Shown here: positions 35,425 through 46,278 of the stretch, piece by piece
How the letters are laid out: every line of letters starts with the position of its first letter
Position numbering within the stretch: position 1 is the stretch's first letter
Source of the DNA: Alopecurus myosuroides
Taxonomy: Eukaryota; Streptophyta; Magnoliopsida; Poales; Poaceae
Assembly: GCA_028641055.1 (NCBI GenBank)
Contig: CM054058.1
Span: 83,122,020 to 83,186,019 of the forward strand
Length of the DNA stretch: 64,000 bases
Direction: 5' to 3'
Program-made: the position numbers and the translations under genes
The notes under the pieces: generated by a model
Seen by the model: the letters and a program-made list of their open reading frames with translations, nothing else
The model's database searches: none
Told to the model about the DNA's origin: nothing

Positions 35425-36565
35425 ACATCACAGAAATTTTTTAAGAACACAAATAGCAGCAACTCTTTATCGTCTTCGTCTTCCGACTTCTAAGACCACG
35501 TCAACCTGGCAATTGAGGATCACGCCTGCATACAGAGAAACACGAGAGCACAAAGGATTTAAATACAATACAATAAATGTAATGATCAATGTTGGTAACA
35601 CAGGAGGAAAATGAGTATTTATGCAAATATTCAAAAGCAAACACTATCTTGGTTCATAAACCCCGATACATCTGTAACTTAAAGACAATAGATGACGACT
35701 GAATAGAGAAGCATAAGGTGTCCCCTGTGCGAGAAACTATGGAACAATCAAAGAAAGAAACCGTGCAACCATATTACACATTAAACATGAGCTAACATCT
35801 TATAATAGAATACAAAAAATCATAATTAGCAGCTAGCAGTTTGTCCAATACAAAAAATCATAATTAGCAGCTAGCAGTTTGTCCAGTACACATGAAACAT
35901 GACTATATCTTCCAATGCAGGTTTGACATCAATAGCTCACAGCTAGCAGTTCTACACTGATAACCCAGGACCAGAAATCATGAAATGTGTCGGAAAAGAT
36001 CATGGAGCTAAAAAATCTCATGCCAGGCAGACCGCAGACATACATCAATCAATCAGATAAAACTGCATAAGCTTCAAAATTTCACCAACTGGGTTGAACA
36101 GAAAAGACATATAGGCATGACTATGCAAGTGCGAAGCACTCGACATATAGCACTGGGTAAGCTCCGGTTACCTGAGTTGTCGATCGGAGATGCATTCAAC
36201 TTTGCACCTGCATCAACCAGAAGAACTAAGCTAAGCTTGCATCAAGGAAACAACGATCCGCATTCAATTGGTAAAAGCAATAGATGCTTTGACATGCACA
36301 CAAGAGAGCTGTTAAAACATACTAGGCTATGCATCAAAGAGAACAACAAAACATGTTCAGTACTTTGTTCTCATCTTCAACATGACATCACAGAAATTTT
36401 TTAAGAACACAAATAGCAGCAACTCTTTATCGTCTTCGTCTTCCCACTTCTAAGACCACGTCAACCTGGCAATTGAGGATCACGCCTGCATACAGAGAAA
36501 CACGAGAGCACAACGGATTTAAATACAGTACAATAAATGTAATGATCAATGTTGGTAACACAGGA
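35425..36565. repeat. 181 bp direct repeat, copies 960 bp apart
   Basis: Copies 35425-35605 and 36385-36565 differ at only about four positions. On the minus strand each holds an exon-like block: an acceptor TATGCAG, then an open reading (VILNCQVDVVLEVGRRRR) ending in TAA. This may be a duplicated terminal exon of the captured gene. Confidence 0.85.
35811..35886. repeat. 38 bp tandem duplication
   Basis: The 38 bp unit starting TACAAAAAATCATAATTAGC is present twice, head to tail, with a single change at the last base. Confidence 0.9.
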
Positions 36566-37435
36566 AAAAGAGTAGAAATTGGCATGCATCAGGCACTCTA
36601 CATTGATTCTTTGTGACTTGCTTCACTATTAGCATGTTCTAGCTACTACAAGGAGTAGCTACTTCATGTGTATCTCAAGAAGTTGGCATGCATCAGGTCA
36701 ATATCACAGAATCTGCTGCGTTTGGCACATCAATACAGGCAGCAGCACATGGGACCAAAATCTATTTGCAACATCAGAAGTTGATCATAAAGGACAATAT
36801 ATACCGAACTAGCAAATCAAGCAACAAGTTTATTTGATCTCATATGTACTTCTATGTTATGGGACAGCGGGAGTAGTAATTAGTGAATAACAGGCAGCAA
36901 TATTTAAAAGCATAAGCAGATCATTTAGTAAAAGAATTCACTGTATCAATTAATAGACAATCAGGATATAAAAGCAGAAGCAGGTAACTAGCAGCCTTGT
37001 TTTCCATGTTCTGATGGACTGATCCATCATTTTCCCTAAATAATCACATTCTGTATCACATTACACACGGAAGGAATGTGCATATAACTTAACTAATGAT
37101 TCAAATGGCAACAGGCAATTGCCATGCAGATGCTGATATCTTTTTATATCGTTCTCCAAAGGAGTTACAGTACAGAGGCCTCCATAGACGAAATTCTACT
37201 TTACCAAATAGAAAATCAATTACAAGTTATTATCTAGTTCCTTCAGTTCTCAATAAAGTTACTGGCTATCAAAAATAAATATAAACGACTAAACAATATC
37301 AGATTTCTGGCTTGGATTCCTCTGATAAGGATCCTCATTTCCATTGTAATTAAAAGGACACTGAAATAACAAGGTGACAAAAAACAGAAACAAAACAGAA
37401 GTTGATAAGCTAGATCACAGGAATTTCAGAAATAA

Positions 37436-37458
37436 AGAGAGAGAGAGAGAGAGAGAGA
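37436..37458. repeat. GA dinucleotide microsatellite
   Basis: About eleven GA units just downstream (in minus-strand sense) of the leucine-rich-repeat exon, within the presumed intron. Confidence 0.9.
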
Positions 37459-37486
37459 AAGGGATGGATTGGAGTCAACTCACAAG

Positions 37487-38043
37487 CTAGATCTCGCGAG
37501 CTCCCGCGGGATGGCGCCGGACAGGGCGTTGGCGGAGAGGTTGAGCACCGCCAGGTTGAGCAGCTTGGAGAGCTACGTGGGGATGGCGCCCGACAGCGCG
37601 TTGGAGGAGAGGTCCAGCGACTAGAGGTTGGTGCAGTTGGAGAGCTTCGGCGGGATGGCGCCCGCCAGGGACAGACCCGGGAGGGACAGCTTGTAGACGC
37701 GGCCGTTGTTGCAGGTCACGCCCTGGAGTTTGGAGATGAAGCCGTCGCAGGGGGAGGAGAAGGAGGACGACGGTGGTGGTAGGTGAGATAGGATGTGCGC
37801 GCGGTGGGGATGTGGGAGAGAGGAGGGTGGGATGCGGATCTGGCTCAGGGAAGCGTGAAGGAGGAGGTTCGGATCTTGCACGGGGCGGTGCGAGGTAGGA
37901 GGTGGGTTCGTGCACGGGGCTGCGCGAGGCAGGAGGTGGGTTCTTGCACGGGGCGGCGCAAGGGAGGGGGATGGGCGCGCCGGAGACCGGTCGCTGCCAG
38001 GACCGCGAGCACGGTAGTCGGAAGCACGGATCCTCCTCGCCAT
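37487..38043 (-). pseudogene. Leucine-rich-repeat receptor fragment
   Basis: From an ATG at 38043, a Pro/Arg-rich N-terminal part runs into a bona fide LRR segment. This has an N-cap-like CDGF...GVTCNN, followed by [32 protein letters not shown] and LNLSANALSGAIPREL: three repeats of the plant extracellular LxGxIP type. Two in-frame TAG codons (37621-37623 and 37576-37578) stand where CAG (Gln) is expected, in NL*SLDL and IPT*LSKL. A donor GTGAGT follows at about 37485. There is no signal peptide, transmembrane or kinase part. It is probably a host receptor-kinase exon captured by the CACTA-type element and then silenced. The Pro-rich start lies over a 34 bp minisatellite and is probably not native. 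Confidence 0.7.
37869..37970. repeat. 34 bp minisatellite, three units
   Basis: TGCACGGGGC recurs at 37877, 37911 and 37945 within near-identical 34 bp units. It underlies the repetitive Pro/Arg-rich N-terminal part of the overlapping minus-strand ORF. Confidence 0.8.
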
Positions 38044-38625
38044 GGATCGATGGCCGAACTAAGAAGGGGCTGGCGATGGGATCTGGCTCGATGAGGAGCA
38101 GTGTGGGATCAGGATCGATGAGGTCTCTGCTGCGCTCGGTGTGGGATCTGGCTCGATGCGCTCGGTGTGGGCTGAGAGGAGGCTGTGGCGGCTGAAGGGA
38201 AGGAGGGGGGAATAGAAGGGAACTAGGTTAGGGATGGGGTTTCGCGGGCGGGCGAGTGAAATATTTCGCTAAGTGCGGCGGGAGACGAAATTGGTATTCT
38301 CTTACCATGGAGGGAAATTTCTAACTCGATCATTGTATTTAGAAAACCAAATTCTAATTTATAATTTTCAAAAAAACTAAAAAATCCTATTTAATGTAAT
38401 ATGGATAATAGGAATAAATGTTTTGTGCATCCAAATGCATTTGAAGGTGAATTTACAAAATAAAATTTATATTTGGAGATTATTCGGTAGTTGGGATTAT
38501 GATGGAATGTGTTGTGCGGCTTTGAACAGTGAATCTTCTCCCCGCACTTTCGTCCATCGTGAATATCTCTCCTCTATCTCACGGGGATATAAAACAATGT
38601 TGACGAAACATACTTCAATATTCAA

Positions 38626-41600
38626 CACCTAGGTATGAACGGTCATGTCCCCTGTTTTGACCGTTTTCCGAAACCGGCTTCGAAAATTACAGAAAATTCA
38701 AAAAAAAACTCGAAACGATGCAAGATCTTCGCGTGGTGTTGTTATATATGTCCTAGTATCCACCAAAAATAATAAACTTGGAATAAGACAATTTGGTTGA
38801 AAAAGTGTTCACAAAAATGAGCTATCTCGTACGAAGATTCATGGCTTTCGGGCGAAATGACGGATGTTTTGGCCACATCCATGGCATAGTTTGTTTAAAT
38901 GTGACCATATTCCACACAAAGATGCATATTGGTACAACTAACAATGTTCACGAAGAAGGTTTTATTTTTCGTTGAATAAAAATACCATTTTCCATTCCCG
39001 GAGTGTCAAAACTGGCTTTTTTGTGAAGCACATACAAATAATATGTTGCAAAAATATACAAAGTAAAATTCTAAATATATTATGTCATGTTTGATCTACA
39101 AATAACAAACTTACTACCTCACAATAGCTCAAAATACACCTCTTTCGAAAAAGACAAATTTGAGCCGATTCAGCTAAAACCGGGCCAAATTTGAACTACA
39201 GGTGCCTCATAGTTTCCTCATTATTTTTTGTAAAAAACATTTTTAGGTACCCAAGTACCCATTTCAACAGAGATACACCAAGAGTTCATGAAGATTCAGC
39301 ACCTAGGTACGAACGGCCATGTCCCCCGTTTTAACCGTTTCCCGAAACCGGCTTTGAAAATTCCAGAAAATTAAAAAAAATCGAAACGATGCAAGACCTT
39401 TGCGTGGTGTTGTTATATATGTCCTAGTATCCAGCAAAAATAATAAACTTGGAATACGATAATTTGGTGGAAAATGTGTTCACAGAAATGAGCCATCTCG
39501 TACGAAGATTCATGGCTTTCGGGCGAAATGACGGATGTTTTGGCCACATCCATGGCATAGTTTCTTTAAATGTGACCATATTCCACACAAAGATGCATAT
39601 TGGTACAAATAACAATGTTCACGAAGAAAGTTTTATTTTTCGTTGAATAAAAATACCATTTTCCATTCCCAGAGTGTCAAAACTGGCTTTTTTTGTGAAG
39701 CACATACATAAAATATGTTGCAAAAATGTACAAAGTAAAATTCTAAATATATTATGTCATGTTTGATCTACAAATAACAAACTTACTACCTCTCAATAGC
39801 TCAAAATACACCTCTTTCGAAAAAGACAAATTTCAGCCGATTCAGCTGAAACCGGGCCAAATTTGAACTACAGGTGCCTCGTAGTTTGCTCTTTATTTTT
39901 TGTAAAAATCATTTTTAGGTATACAAGTACCTATTTCAACATAGATACATCAAGAGTTCATCAAGATTCAGCACCTAGGTACGAACGGTCATGTCCCCCG
40001 TTTTGACCGTTTTCCGAAAACGGCTTTGAAAATTACAGAAAATTCAAAAAAGCTCGAAACGATGCAAGACCTTCGCGTGGTGTTGTTATATATGTCCTAG
40101 TATCCACCAAAAATAATAAACTAGGAATACGATAATTTGGTGGAAAATGTGTTCACAGAAATGAGCTATCTCGTACGAGGATTCATGGCTTTCGGGCCAA
40201 ATGACGGATGTTATGGCCACATCCATGGCACAGTTTGTTTAAATCTGACCATATTCCACACAAATATGCATATTGGAACAACTAACAATGTTCACGAAGA
40301 AATATTTATTTTTCTTTGAAAAAAAACATCATTTTCCATTCTCGGAGTGTCAAAACCGGGTTTTTTTGTGAAGCACATACACAAAATATGTTGCAAAAAT
40401 GTACAAATTAAAATTCTAAATATATTATGTCATATTTGATCTAAATAACAAACTTACTACCTCTCAATAGCTCAAAATACACCTCCTTTGAAAAAGACAA
40501 ATTTCTGCCGATTCCGCTGAAACCGGGCCAAATTTGAACTACAGGTGCCTCCTAGTTTGCTCATGATTTTTTGTAAAAATCATTTTTAGGTACCCAAGTA
40601 CCTATTTCAACAGAGATACACCAAGAGTTCATAAAGATTCAGCACCTAGGTACGAACGGTCATGCCCCCCCGTTTTGACCGTTTCCTGAAACCGGCTTTC
40701 GAAATTCCAGGAAATTCAAAAAAAATTGAAACGATGCAAGACCTTCGCGTGGTGTTGTTTTATATGTCCTAGTATCCACCAAAAATAATAAACTTGGAAT
40801 ACGACAATTTGGTGGAAAATGTGTTCACAGAAATGAGCTATCTCGTACGAAGATTCATGGCTTTCGGGCCAAATGACGGATGTTATGGCCACATCCATGG
40901 CATATTTTGTTTAAATGTGACCATATTCCACAAAAAGATGCATATTGGAACAAATAACAATGTTCACGAAGAAAGATCTATTTTTCTTTGAATAAAAACA
41001 TCATTTTCCATTCTCGGAGTGTCAAAACCGGGTTTTTTTGTGAAGCACATACACAAAATATGTTGCAAAAATGTACAAAGTAAAATTCTAAATATATTAT
41101 GTCATATTTTATCTACAAATAACAAACTTACTACCTCTCAATAGCTCAAAATAGACCTCCTTTGAAAAAGACAAATTTCTGTCGATTCCGTTGAAACCGG
41201 GCCAAATTTGAACTACAGGTGCCTCCTAGTTTGCTCATGATTTTTTGTAAAAATCATTTTTAGGTACCCAAGTACCTATTTCAATAGAGATACACCAAGA
41301 GTTCATCAAGATTCAGCACCTAGGTACGAACGGTCATGCCCCACGTTTTGACCATTTCCCGAAACCGGCTTAGAAAATTCCAGAAAATTCAAAAAAAACT
41401 CGAAACGATGCATGACCTTCGCGTGGTGTTGTTTTATATGTCTTAGTATCCACAAAAAATAATAAACTTGGAATACGACAATTTGGTGGAAAATGTGTTC
41501 AGAGAAATGAGCTATCCCGTATGAAGATTCATGGCTTTCGGGCCAAATGACGGATGTTATGGCCACATCCATGGCATAGTTTGTTTAAATGTGACCATAT

Positions 41601-42820
41601 TCCACACAAAGATGCATATTGGAACAACTAACAACGTTCATGAAGAAAGATTTATTTTTCTTTGAATAAAAACATCATTTTCCATTCTCGGAGTGTCAAA
41701 ACCGGGTTTTTTTGTGAAGCACATACACAAAATATGTTGCAAAAATGTACAAAGTAAAATTCTAAATATATTATGTCATATTTGATCTACAAATAACAAA
41801 CTTACTACCTCTCAATATCTCAAAATACACCTCCTTTGAAAAAGACAAATTTCTGCCGATTCCGTTGAAACCGGGCCAAATTTGAACTACAGGTGCCTCC
41901 TAGTTTGCTCATGATTTTTTGTAAAAATCATTTTTAGGTACCCAAGTACCTATTTCAACAGAGATACACCAAGAGTTCATCAAGATTCAGCACCTAGGTA
42001 CGAACGGTCATGCCCCCCGTTTTGACCGTTTCCCGAAACCGGCTTAGAAAATTCCAGAAAATTCAAAAAAAAAACTCGAAACGATGCAAGAACTTCCGCG
42101 TGGTGTTGTTTTATATGTCCTAGTATCCACCAAAAATAATAAACTTGGAATACGACAATTTGGTGGAAAATGTGTTCACAGAAATGAGCTATCTCGTACG
42201 AAGATTCATGGCTTTCGGGCCAAATGACGGATGTTATGGCCACATCTATGGCATAGTTTGTTTAAATGTGACCATATTCCACACAAAGATGCATATTGGA
42301 ACAACTAACAATATTCACGAAGAAAGATTTATTTTTCTTTGAATAAAAACATCATTTTCCATTCTCGGAGTGTCAAAACCGGGTTTTTTTGTGAAGCATA
42401 TACACAAAATATGTTGCAAAAATGTACAAAGTAAAATTCTAAATATATTATGTCATATTTTATCTACAAATAACAAACTTACTACCTATCAATAGCTCAA
42501 AATACACCTCCTTTGAAAAAGACAAATTTCTGCCGATTCCGTTGCAACCGGGCCAAATTTGAACTACAGGTGCATCCTAGTTTGCTCATGATTTTTTGTA
42601 AAAATCATTTTTAGGTACCCAAGTACCTATTTCAACAGAGATACACCAAGAGTTCATCAAGATTCAGCACCTAGGTACGAACGGTCATGTCCCCCGTTTT
42701 GACCGTTTTCCGAAACCGGCATAGAAGGTTTAAAACATGTTTAAAAATTTCAAAAAAAAATGGATAACTTTCGCAGTGTGTCATCATATGTGACCTAGTA
42801 ACCATAAAATATAATAAACT
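38626..42820. repeat. Tandem array, six full units of about 673 bp plus a decayed seventh
   Basis: The anchor CACCTAGGTA occurs at 38626, 39300, 39972, 40643, 41317, 41991 and 42668, giving periods of 674, 672, 671, 674, 674 and 677. The seventh copy diverges after about 60 bp and fades by 42820. Units 1-2 share GATGTTTTGGCC while units 3-6 share GATGTTATGGCC and other differences, so there are two subfamilies. Each unit contains small ORFs in both orientations at the same place (for example plus 39449, 40794 and 42145; minus 40716, 41306 and 41980). Indels and stops between units argue against coding. It lies inside the CACTA-type element. Confidence 0.95.
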
Positions 42821-43270
42821 TGGAATATTTTTAAAACCTTGCATTTTGTATTTTGCATTTGAATTTATCAGAGTAATCTAAAAATTTAATTAAGAATCTT
42901 CACAACCCTATATGAAACAATATATAAAGCTTAGTGGTATTTTTATTTTTATTTTTATTTTGACTCAAAATGTTCCTTAATATTCTATAATAACAGAAGA
43001 CATATTTTTAAAAAAATCAAAAGTTATTTAGTTGAAATTGGAGTTCAATACCAAAAGTTATAAAAGAAGACAAAAAAAATGCTAAAGGAGAAAACTAAAA
43101 AGCCTCCCAAGCAGGCCGGCCCAGCCAGTAGCGTGGCCGACCCGTGCCTACGCGACAGGCCCAGCCAAGGAGCGCTGAGATCCCTCACTACGCGTTTGGC
43201 CCAGCCCAGCAGCCTAGGTACAGTTGTTATGTTTAAAACAATTGAATGCCTCACTCTATCAGAACCGGTT

Positions 43271-43665
43271 CCGTGGTCTTCTGGTTGAAGCATTTCCTAG
43301 TGGGCGCGAGGGCGTGGGTTCGAGCCTCCCCCCGCCCCATTTTTTATGCATCATTTTCTCACTTCGGTGGGTTCCCACGTGTCAGCTGCATGCACCGTGC
43401 TTACATGGCACTTCGGTGGGTTCCATATCAGCAACCGTGTGGTGGCCTGGTGGTAATTCCATCGCTGGACGTGGGCGAGGTCGTGGGTTCAAGCCCCCAT
43501 CGCCTCCTTATTATGCAGTTTTCTGCTTATATTTCTCATAGGCATAGGGGAACATGTGTATAAATTGCGTTGCGCTCAATATGTATCACGAATGGATCTT
43601 GGCCTTGGTGGTTACGGAGTGCGCTGCTCTTGTGGGAGAGCAGGGTTCGATCCTTGGGTGTCCCC
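43271..43665 (+). other. Three tRNA-like segments with A- and B-box-like motifs
   Basis: Segments near 43271-43331, 43438-43500 and 43595-43665 each pair an A-box-like motif with a B-box-like motif about 35-45 bp later. The A-box-like motifs are GTGGTCTTCTGG, TGGCCTGGTGG and TTGGCCTTGGTGG. The B-box-like motifs are GGGTTCGAGCC, GGGTTCAAGCC and GGGTTCGATCC. The second can fold a T-arm (GTGGG, 7 nt loop, CCCAT). None forms a convincing full cloverleaf, so these are tRNA-derived relics or a SINE-like array rather than tRNA genes. Confidence 0.4.
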
Positions 43666-44135
43666 TTATTTTATTTATTTTCCACATTATTTCATCCGGA
43701 TGGACAGTGCCTCCCTGATAGGTGTGGAGCCTACCTGGTCACTTGTGGGTCCCGCACGAGGTTAAAATTAACAAATGTGCATGACACATAGTCAAAATTG
43801 ACACGTGAACATGATACGTAGGCAAAAATTGACACGTGAACATGACACGTAGGCAAAAATTGACACGTGAACATGACATGTTGGCGAAAATCACAATCAA
43901 CAAACGCATGACCAATTAATTTGGTCTTAGTTAAGCAAAAAAAGGGTCATACACCAGGTATCATGTGCTATGACCATCTTGTTAAAGAAAATCATGAATT
44001 TTTTGGCAAAAAAGTCATGCGTTTAGTCCCTCCCAAACATGTCATGACCAACAAATTAAAAATGGTCATGGATCTATGACTAATTCATCCACGGTCATTA
44101 AAAAAGGGTCATGTATCAACATATTTCTTGTAGTG

Positions 44136-44469
44136 ACGGCAGAAAAGATTGCTGAGCAAGGAGATCGGAAATCGCGAGGAAAAGCAGCAAGAACTCGGGT
44201 TTGGATGAACTGGTTGAGTTTCTACGGGCAAGAGGAAGGTGTGGTAGGTAGGAGAGCAAGTGGGGGGCAGGGGGCCCCCTCACCATAGGCAGGCGTGCCC
44301 CAGGGGCAGGCCGCGTCTGGCCATGGTGAGCTGGCCTGGGTGCCCCCCTTGGGTCACCCTAGGTGGCTTTCTGCCCCTTTTTACGCAAAAACTTCGAATA
44401 TAAACTTTTCGGGATTTTTCGAGAATTTTTTTCCGGACTTTTCCAAAATTTTAATTAATAATAATATCG
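44136..44469. other. Unclassified LTR-like fragment
   Basis: A G-rich block (44250-44290) is followed by a C/G-rich and then an AT-rich segment (TACGCAAAAACTTCGAATAT) of the kind seen inside cereal Gypsy LTRs. No ends are visible, so the family is not assigned. Confidence 0.35.
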
Positions 44470-44750
44470 CAGGAAAACAAAGATGGAATGATGGAAAACA
44501 TCGGCAAAACCAAACCTATAGCAGTTCTAAGACACTCTACTAAACATACACCCACTGAAAATGGAGGAAAACATATGGAAAACGTGATTGGGGATAGCAA
44601 AAACGTGGGTAGACGATGGAAAACGAGTGAAAACGAGGTGAAAACGTGTGTGGGCATGAGTGAATATGGTGAAAACAATATGAAAACATGATATATTTTA
44701 CAGAAGCACAACGAAAACGATAATATGAATAAGAAAACGTAACGAACATG
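44470..44750. repeat. GAAAAC-rich degenerate simple sequence
   Basis: The hexamer GAAAAC (or GAAAACG/GAAAACA) recurs a dozen or so times at irregular spacing. The minus-strand ORF across it is a by-product of this bias. Confidence 0.6.
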
Positions 44751-44981
44751 TTGTGATAACATTGTTTCCTTCATTTAAAATCACTTTGTTAACAAGGTTG
44801 ATCAAGTCTTGCTACCAAAATAATTTTATATGAAATAAAACTTTGTTTCTCACTAAATATTTATGTTACCTCAACCTTGATTGATATAGTCCCAACCATG
44901 ACGGTCTCATATTCTTTGGATGGCTTTGGAACAGGACAAGAAAATTTCCAATCTGGATGGTCTCAATATTTTCAATTCAAT

Positions 44982-46273
44982 TTAGACCATATTTCTTAGC
45001 AATCTTCTTGGGAAATAAACAGTGTGCTCTTTATCATTAAAATTAAAAGTAACTTTTCCTTGATTGCAATCAATAACAACCCCTGTAGTATTAAGAAAAG
45101 GTCTTCCAAGAATAATAGATATATTATCATCTTCAGGCATTTCCAACACACCAAAGTCAATTAATATCAGACTATTATTAGCAACTTGACCAGGAACATC
45201 CTCACATATACCCACAGGAATAGCAGTGGATTTATCAGACATTTGCAAAGATATATCAGTTGGTATCAATTTTTCTAGGAGGAGTCTTTTATAGATAATA
45301 AAAGGCATGACACTAACTCCAGCTCCCAAATCACACAAAGCTGTTCTAACATAATTATTTTTAATAGAACAGGGAATAGTTGGTATACTAGGATCTCCAA
45401 GCTTCTTAGGAACCTTGCCATTAAAAGAGTAATAACAAGCATAGTGGAAATTTCCTCATTTGGAATCTTCCTTTTGTTAGAGACAATATCTTCCATATAT
45501 TTTGCATAAGGAGGCAATTTAACAGCATCAGTTAAAGGAATTTGCAAGAACAAGGGTTTCATCCATTCACCAAACTTGTTGTAATGTTCTTCTTCTTTTG
45601 ATTTGTGTTTTTTATTAGGATAAGGCATTGGTTTTTGTACCCAAGGTTCTTTCTCATTACCATATTTATTAGCAAAAAATTCTTCCTTAGTGTACTTTGT
45701 ATTTTTTTAGTTAGCTTTTCAGGTTCCTCTTCAATTTCTTATTTATCAGAAGCATTATTCTCTTCATTACCACTTTCAGTTTCAGCATCAGAGATAGATA
45801 TACTATTAGGATATTTAGCAAGTTCAGAGGATTCTACAGCAGTTTTATGTTTCTTCTTCTTTTTCTTCTTAGTATGAATAACATTATTATTAGTTTGCTG
45901 AGAATCTTGTTCAATTCTTTTAGGATGTCCCTCAAGATATAAAGGATCTTGTGTAGCAATACCACTTCTAGTTCTAATTTCATAAGCATTTTTTTTCTTC
46001 AGAAGCATTAACTAGCAAATCTTTTTGCACTTTAGCAAGTTGATTAATTTGAGTTTGAACCATTTGAAAATGTTTAATAAGCATTTTAACATCATTAGAG
46101 GTTCTTTCTATAATACCATGCAAATTATCAATAGCTCTAGAGATTTCCATTAGGTGATTTTGAACTCTCATATTAAAATTATCTTCCTTAATAACATAAT
46201 TATCAAATTCATATAAACATTAATCATGAGGTTTATTATAGGGAATATCTCTACTATCAAAATGTTGGAGAGA
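44982..46273 (-). pseudogene. Athila gag C-terminal part and protease, frameshifted
   Basis: Readable in pieces: 46171-45980 (gag, coiled segment), 46008-45739 (basic Lys-rich stretch), 45628-45275 and 45338-44982. The last piece carries the aspartic protease region of Athila elements (CDLGAGVSVMPF, ILGRPFLNTTG). The position equivalent to the catalytic Asp is present in DLGAG. At least three frame changes and an in-frame stop near 45740 separate the pieces. It is not functional. Confidence 0.8.
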
Positions 46274-46278
46274 GTGTA
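46274..46278. repeat. Target-site duplication GTGTA, left copy
   Basis: GTGTA directly precedes the 5' LTR and recurs at 57092-57096 directly after the 3' LTR. It lies in the Athila gag. Confidence 0.93.

Larger units (their letters stand above)
34793..44135. mobile_element. Large non-autonomous CACTA-type element with captured sequence
   Basis: The right end is clear: the complement of 44100-44135 reads CACTACAAGAAATATG, the CACTA terminus, followed by short GGTCATG/CATGACC subterminal repeats (43890-44115). The same motif family reappears at 34840-34990 (CTATGACC, GGTCATG, CTACGTGGCC). These two fields therefore look like the two subterminal regions of one element of about 9.3 kb. The left terminal CACTA itself is not visible, so the start is approximate. 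No transposase was found. The cargo comprises a leucine-rich-repeat gene fragment, duplicated segments, a 673 bp tandem array and tRNA-like segments. Stretches without named features (35000-35420, 35890-36380, 36570-37430, 38050-38620, 42830-43270) show no gene. Confidence 0.6.

Noticed and set aside
38626..42820. CRISPR-like array
   Set aside because: Repeat units of 673 bp without spacers in a plant genome; this is a tandem transposon-internal array.
43271..43665. Functional tRNA genes
   Set aside because: A and B boxes are present but no acceptor stem or anticodon arm could be paired convincingly, so they are reported only as tRNA-like.
44451..44774. 107-codon minus-strand ORF
   Set aside because: Produced by the GAAAAC-rich simple sequence read in reverse; Phe/Ser/Tyr-biased with no domain.
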